Shown: piece by piece, positions 4,897-5,031 of the stretch | Numbering within the stretch: position 1 is the stretch's first letter | Layout: each line of letters starts with the position of its first letter | Assembly: GCA_031279175.1 (NCBI GenBank) | Contig: JAITJA010000117.1 | Span: forward strand, 1 to 5,031 | Direction of reading: 5' to 3' | Length of the DNA: 5,031 bases | Source: Odoribacteraceae bacterium | GTDB taxonomy: Bacteria; Bacteroidota; Bacteroidia; Bacteroidales; Marinifilaceae | The notes under the pieces: generated by a model | Told to the model about the DNA's origin: nothing | Database searches by the model: none | The model's input: the letters and a program-made list of their open reading frames with translations, nothing else | Position numbers and translations under genes: made by a program

Positions 4897-5031
4897 TTAC
4901 TGTTTATCTTTCATGGCCGCGTGTACGCGTCGATCTTTCCCCACGTTATCGTTCCAACTGGCGCCATTCGCCGGGGGAAGTGTCCCGCGGGGGGGAAACC
5001 TTCCCCACGGCCCGGGGAGGCTTTCCCGTCG
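4897..5031 (-). CDS. Possible 3' end of an unidentified minus-strand gene, cut by the window edge
   Basis: One minus-strand frame is open from the edge for 44 codons to a TAA at 4897-4899. The last residues read NDNVGKDRRVHAAMKDKQ. In favour: a hairpin and a strong terminator follow within 45 bases, and the last 12 bases around the stop (ATAAACAGTAAA on the minus strand) are identical to those at the end of the glycosyltransferase gene. Against: the first ~20 residues are Pro/Gly/Arg-rich, overlap a strong DNA hairpin (4993-5027), and the GC-rich sequence leaves other frames open too, including a plus-strand one from ATG 4913. No family is recognised. Confidence 0.33.
   Translation of the reverse strand, partial: RRESLPGPWGRFPPRGTLPPANGASWNDNVGKDRRVHAAMKDKQ
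4993..5027. repeat. Long imperfect GC-rich hairpin at the right edge
   Basis: Bases 4993-5006 pair with 5014-5027: twelve Watson-Crick pairs, one G-T pair and one C/C mismatch, with a 7-base loop (5007-5013). No T run follows on the minus strand, and the plus strand side is cut off by the edge. The minus-strand arm GGGAAAGCCTCCCC resembles part of the terminator at 4819-4853 (GGGAAGCCTCCC). Confidence 0.55.

Overview
The window looks like a chromosomal segment of a moderately GC-rich member of the Bacteroidota, most likely order Bacteroidales. Three things support this: a DUF4254 gene coupled to a family 9 glycosyltransferase gene, a textbook Bacteroidota-type promoter (TTG, 20 nt spacer, TAAATTTG), and a signal peptide with its predicted signal peptidase I cut just before a Gln. 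Ribosome-binding sites of the classical type are absent or badly spaced, as is usual in that phylum. I cannot name the genus.

Everything I can support as a gene lies on the minus strand, so the layout reads from right to left. At the right edge (4897-5031) there may be the last 44 codons of a gene, ending in MKDKQ and followed by a small hairpin and a good intrinsic terminator (4819-4853). A promoter (4757-4787) then drives a two-gene operon. Its first gene encodes a DUF4254 protein (4115-4732) and its second a heptosyltransferase-like GT9 glycosyltransferase (3054-4118); they are joined by an ATGA start/stop overlap. The operon ends in an intrinsic terminator (2958-2986). This pair most plausibly adds a sugar to the lipopolysaccharide or lipooligosaccharide core at the inner face of the cytoplasmic membrane, with the DUF4254 protein as a partner of unknown activity.

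A 456-base gap (2598-3053) follows. It holds the terminator, a 21-base polypurine/polypyrimidine tract between GCGCGC blocks, several CGCGCG motifs, a weak candidate promoter, and a run of short protein-like readings that change frame. Then comes a large exported protein (120-2597) with an N-terminal beta-propeller-like repeat region and three C-terminal Calx-beta-like domains, probably a cell-surface or secreted binding protein. The first ~25 bases of the window may hold the start of the next gene on the same strand.

I see no tRNA, rRNA, CRISPR array, insertion sequence or phage feature. The most interesting non-coding signal is that the two terminators share an identical 11-base loop region, including a GNRA tetraloop, on stems of different sequence.
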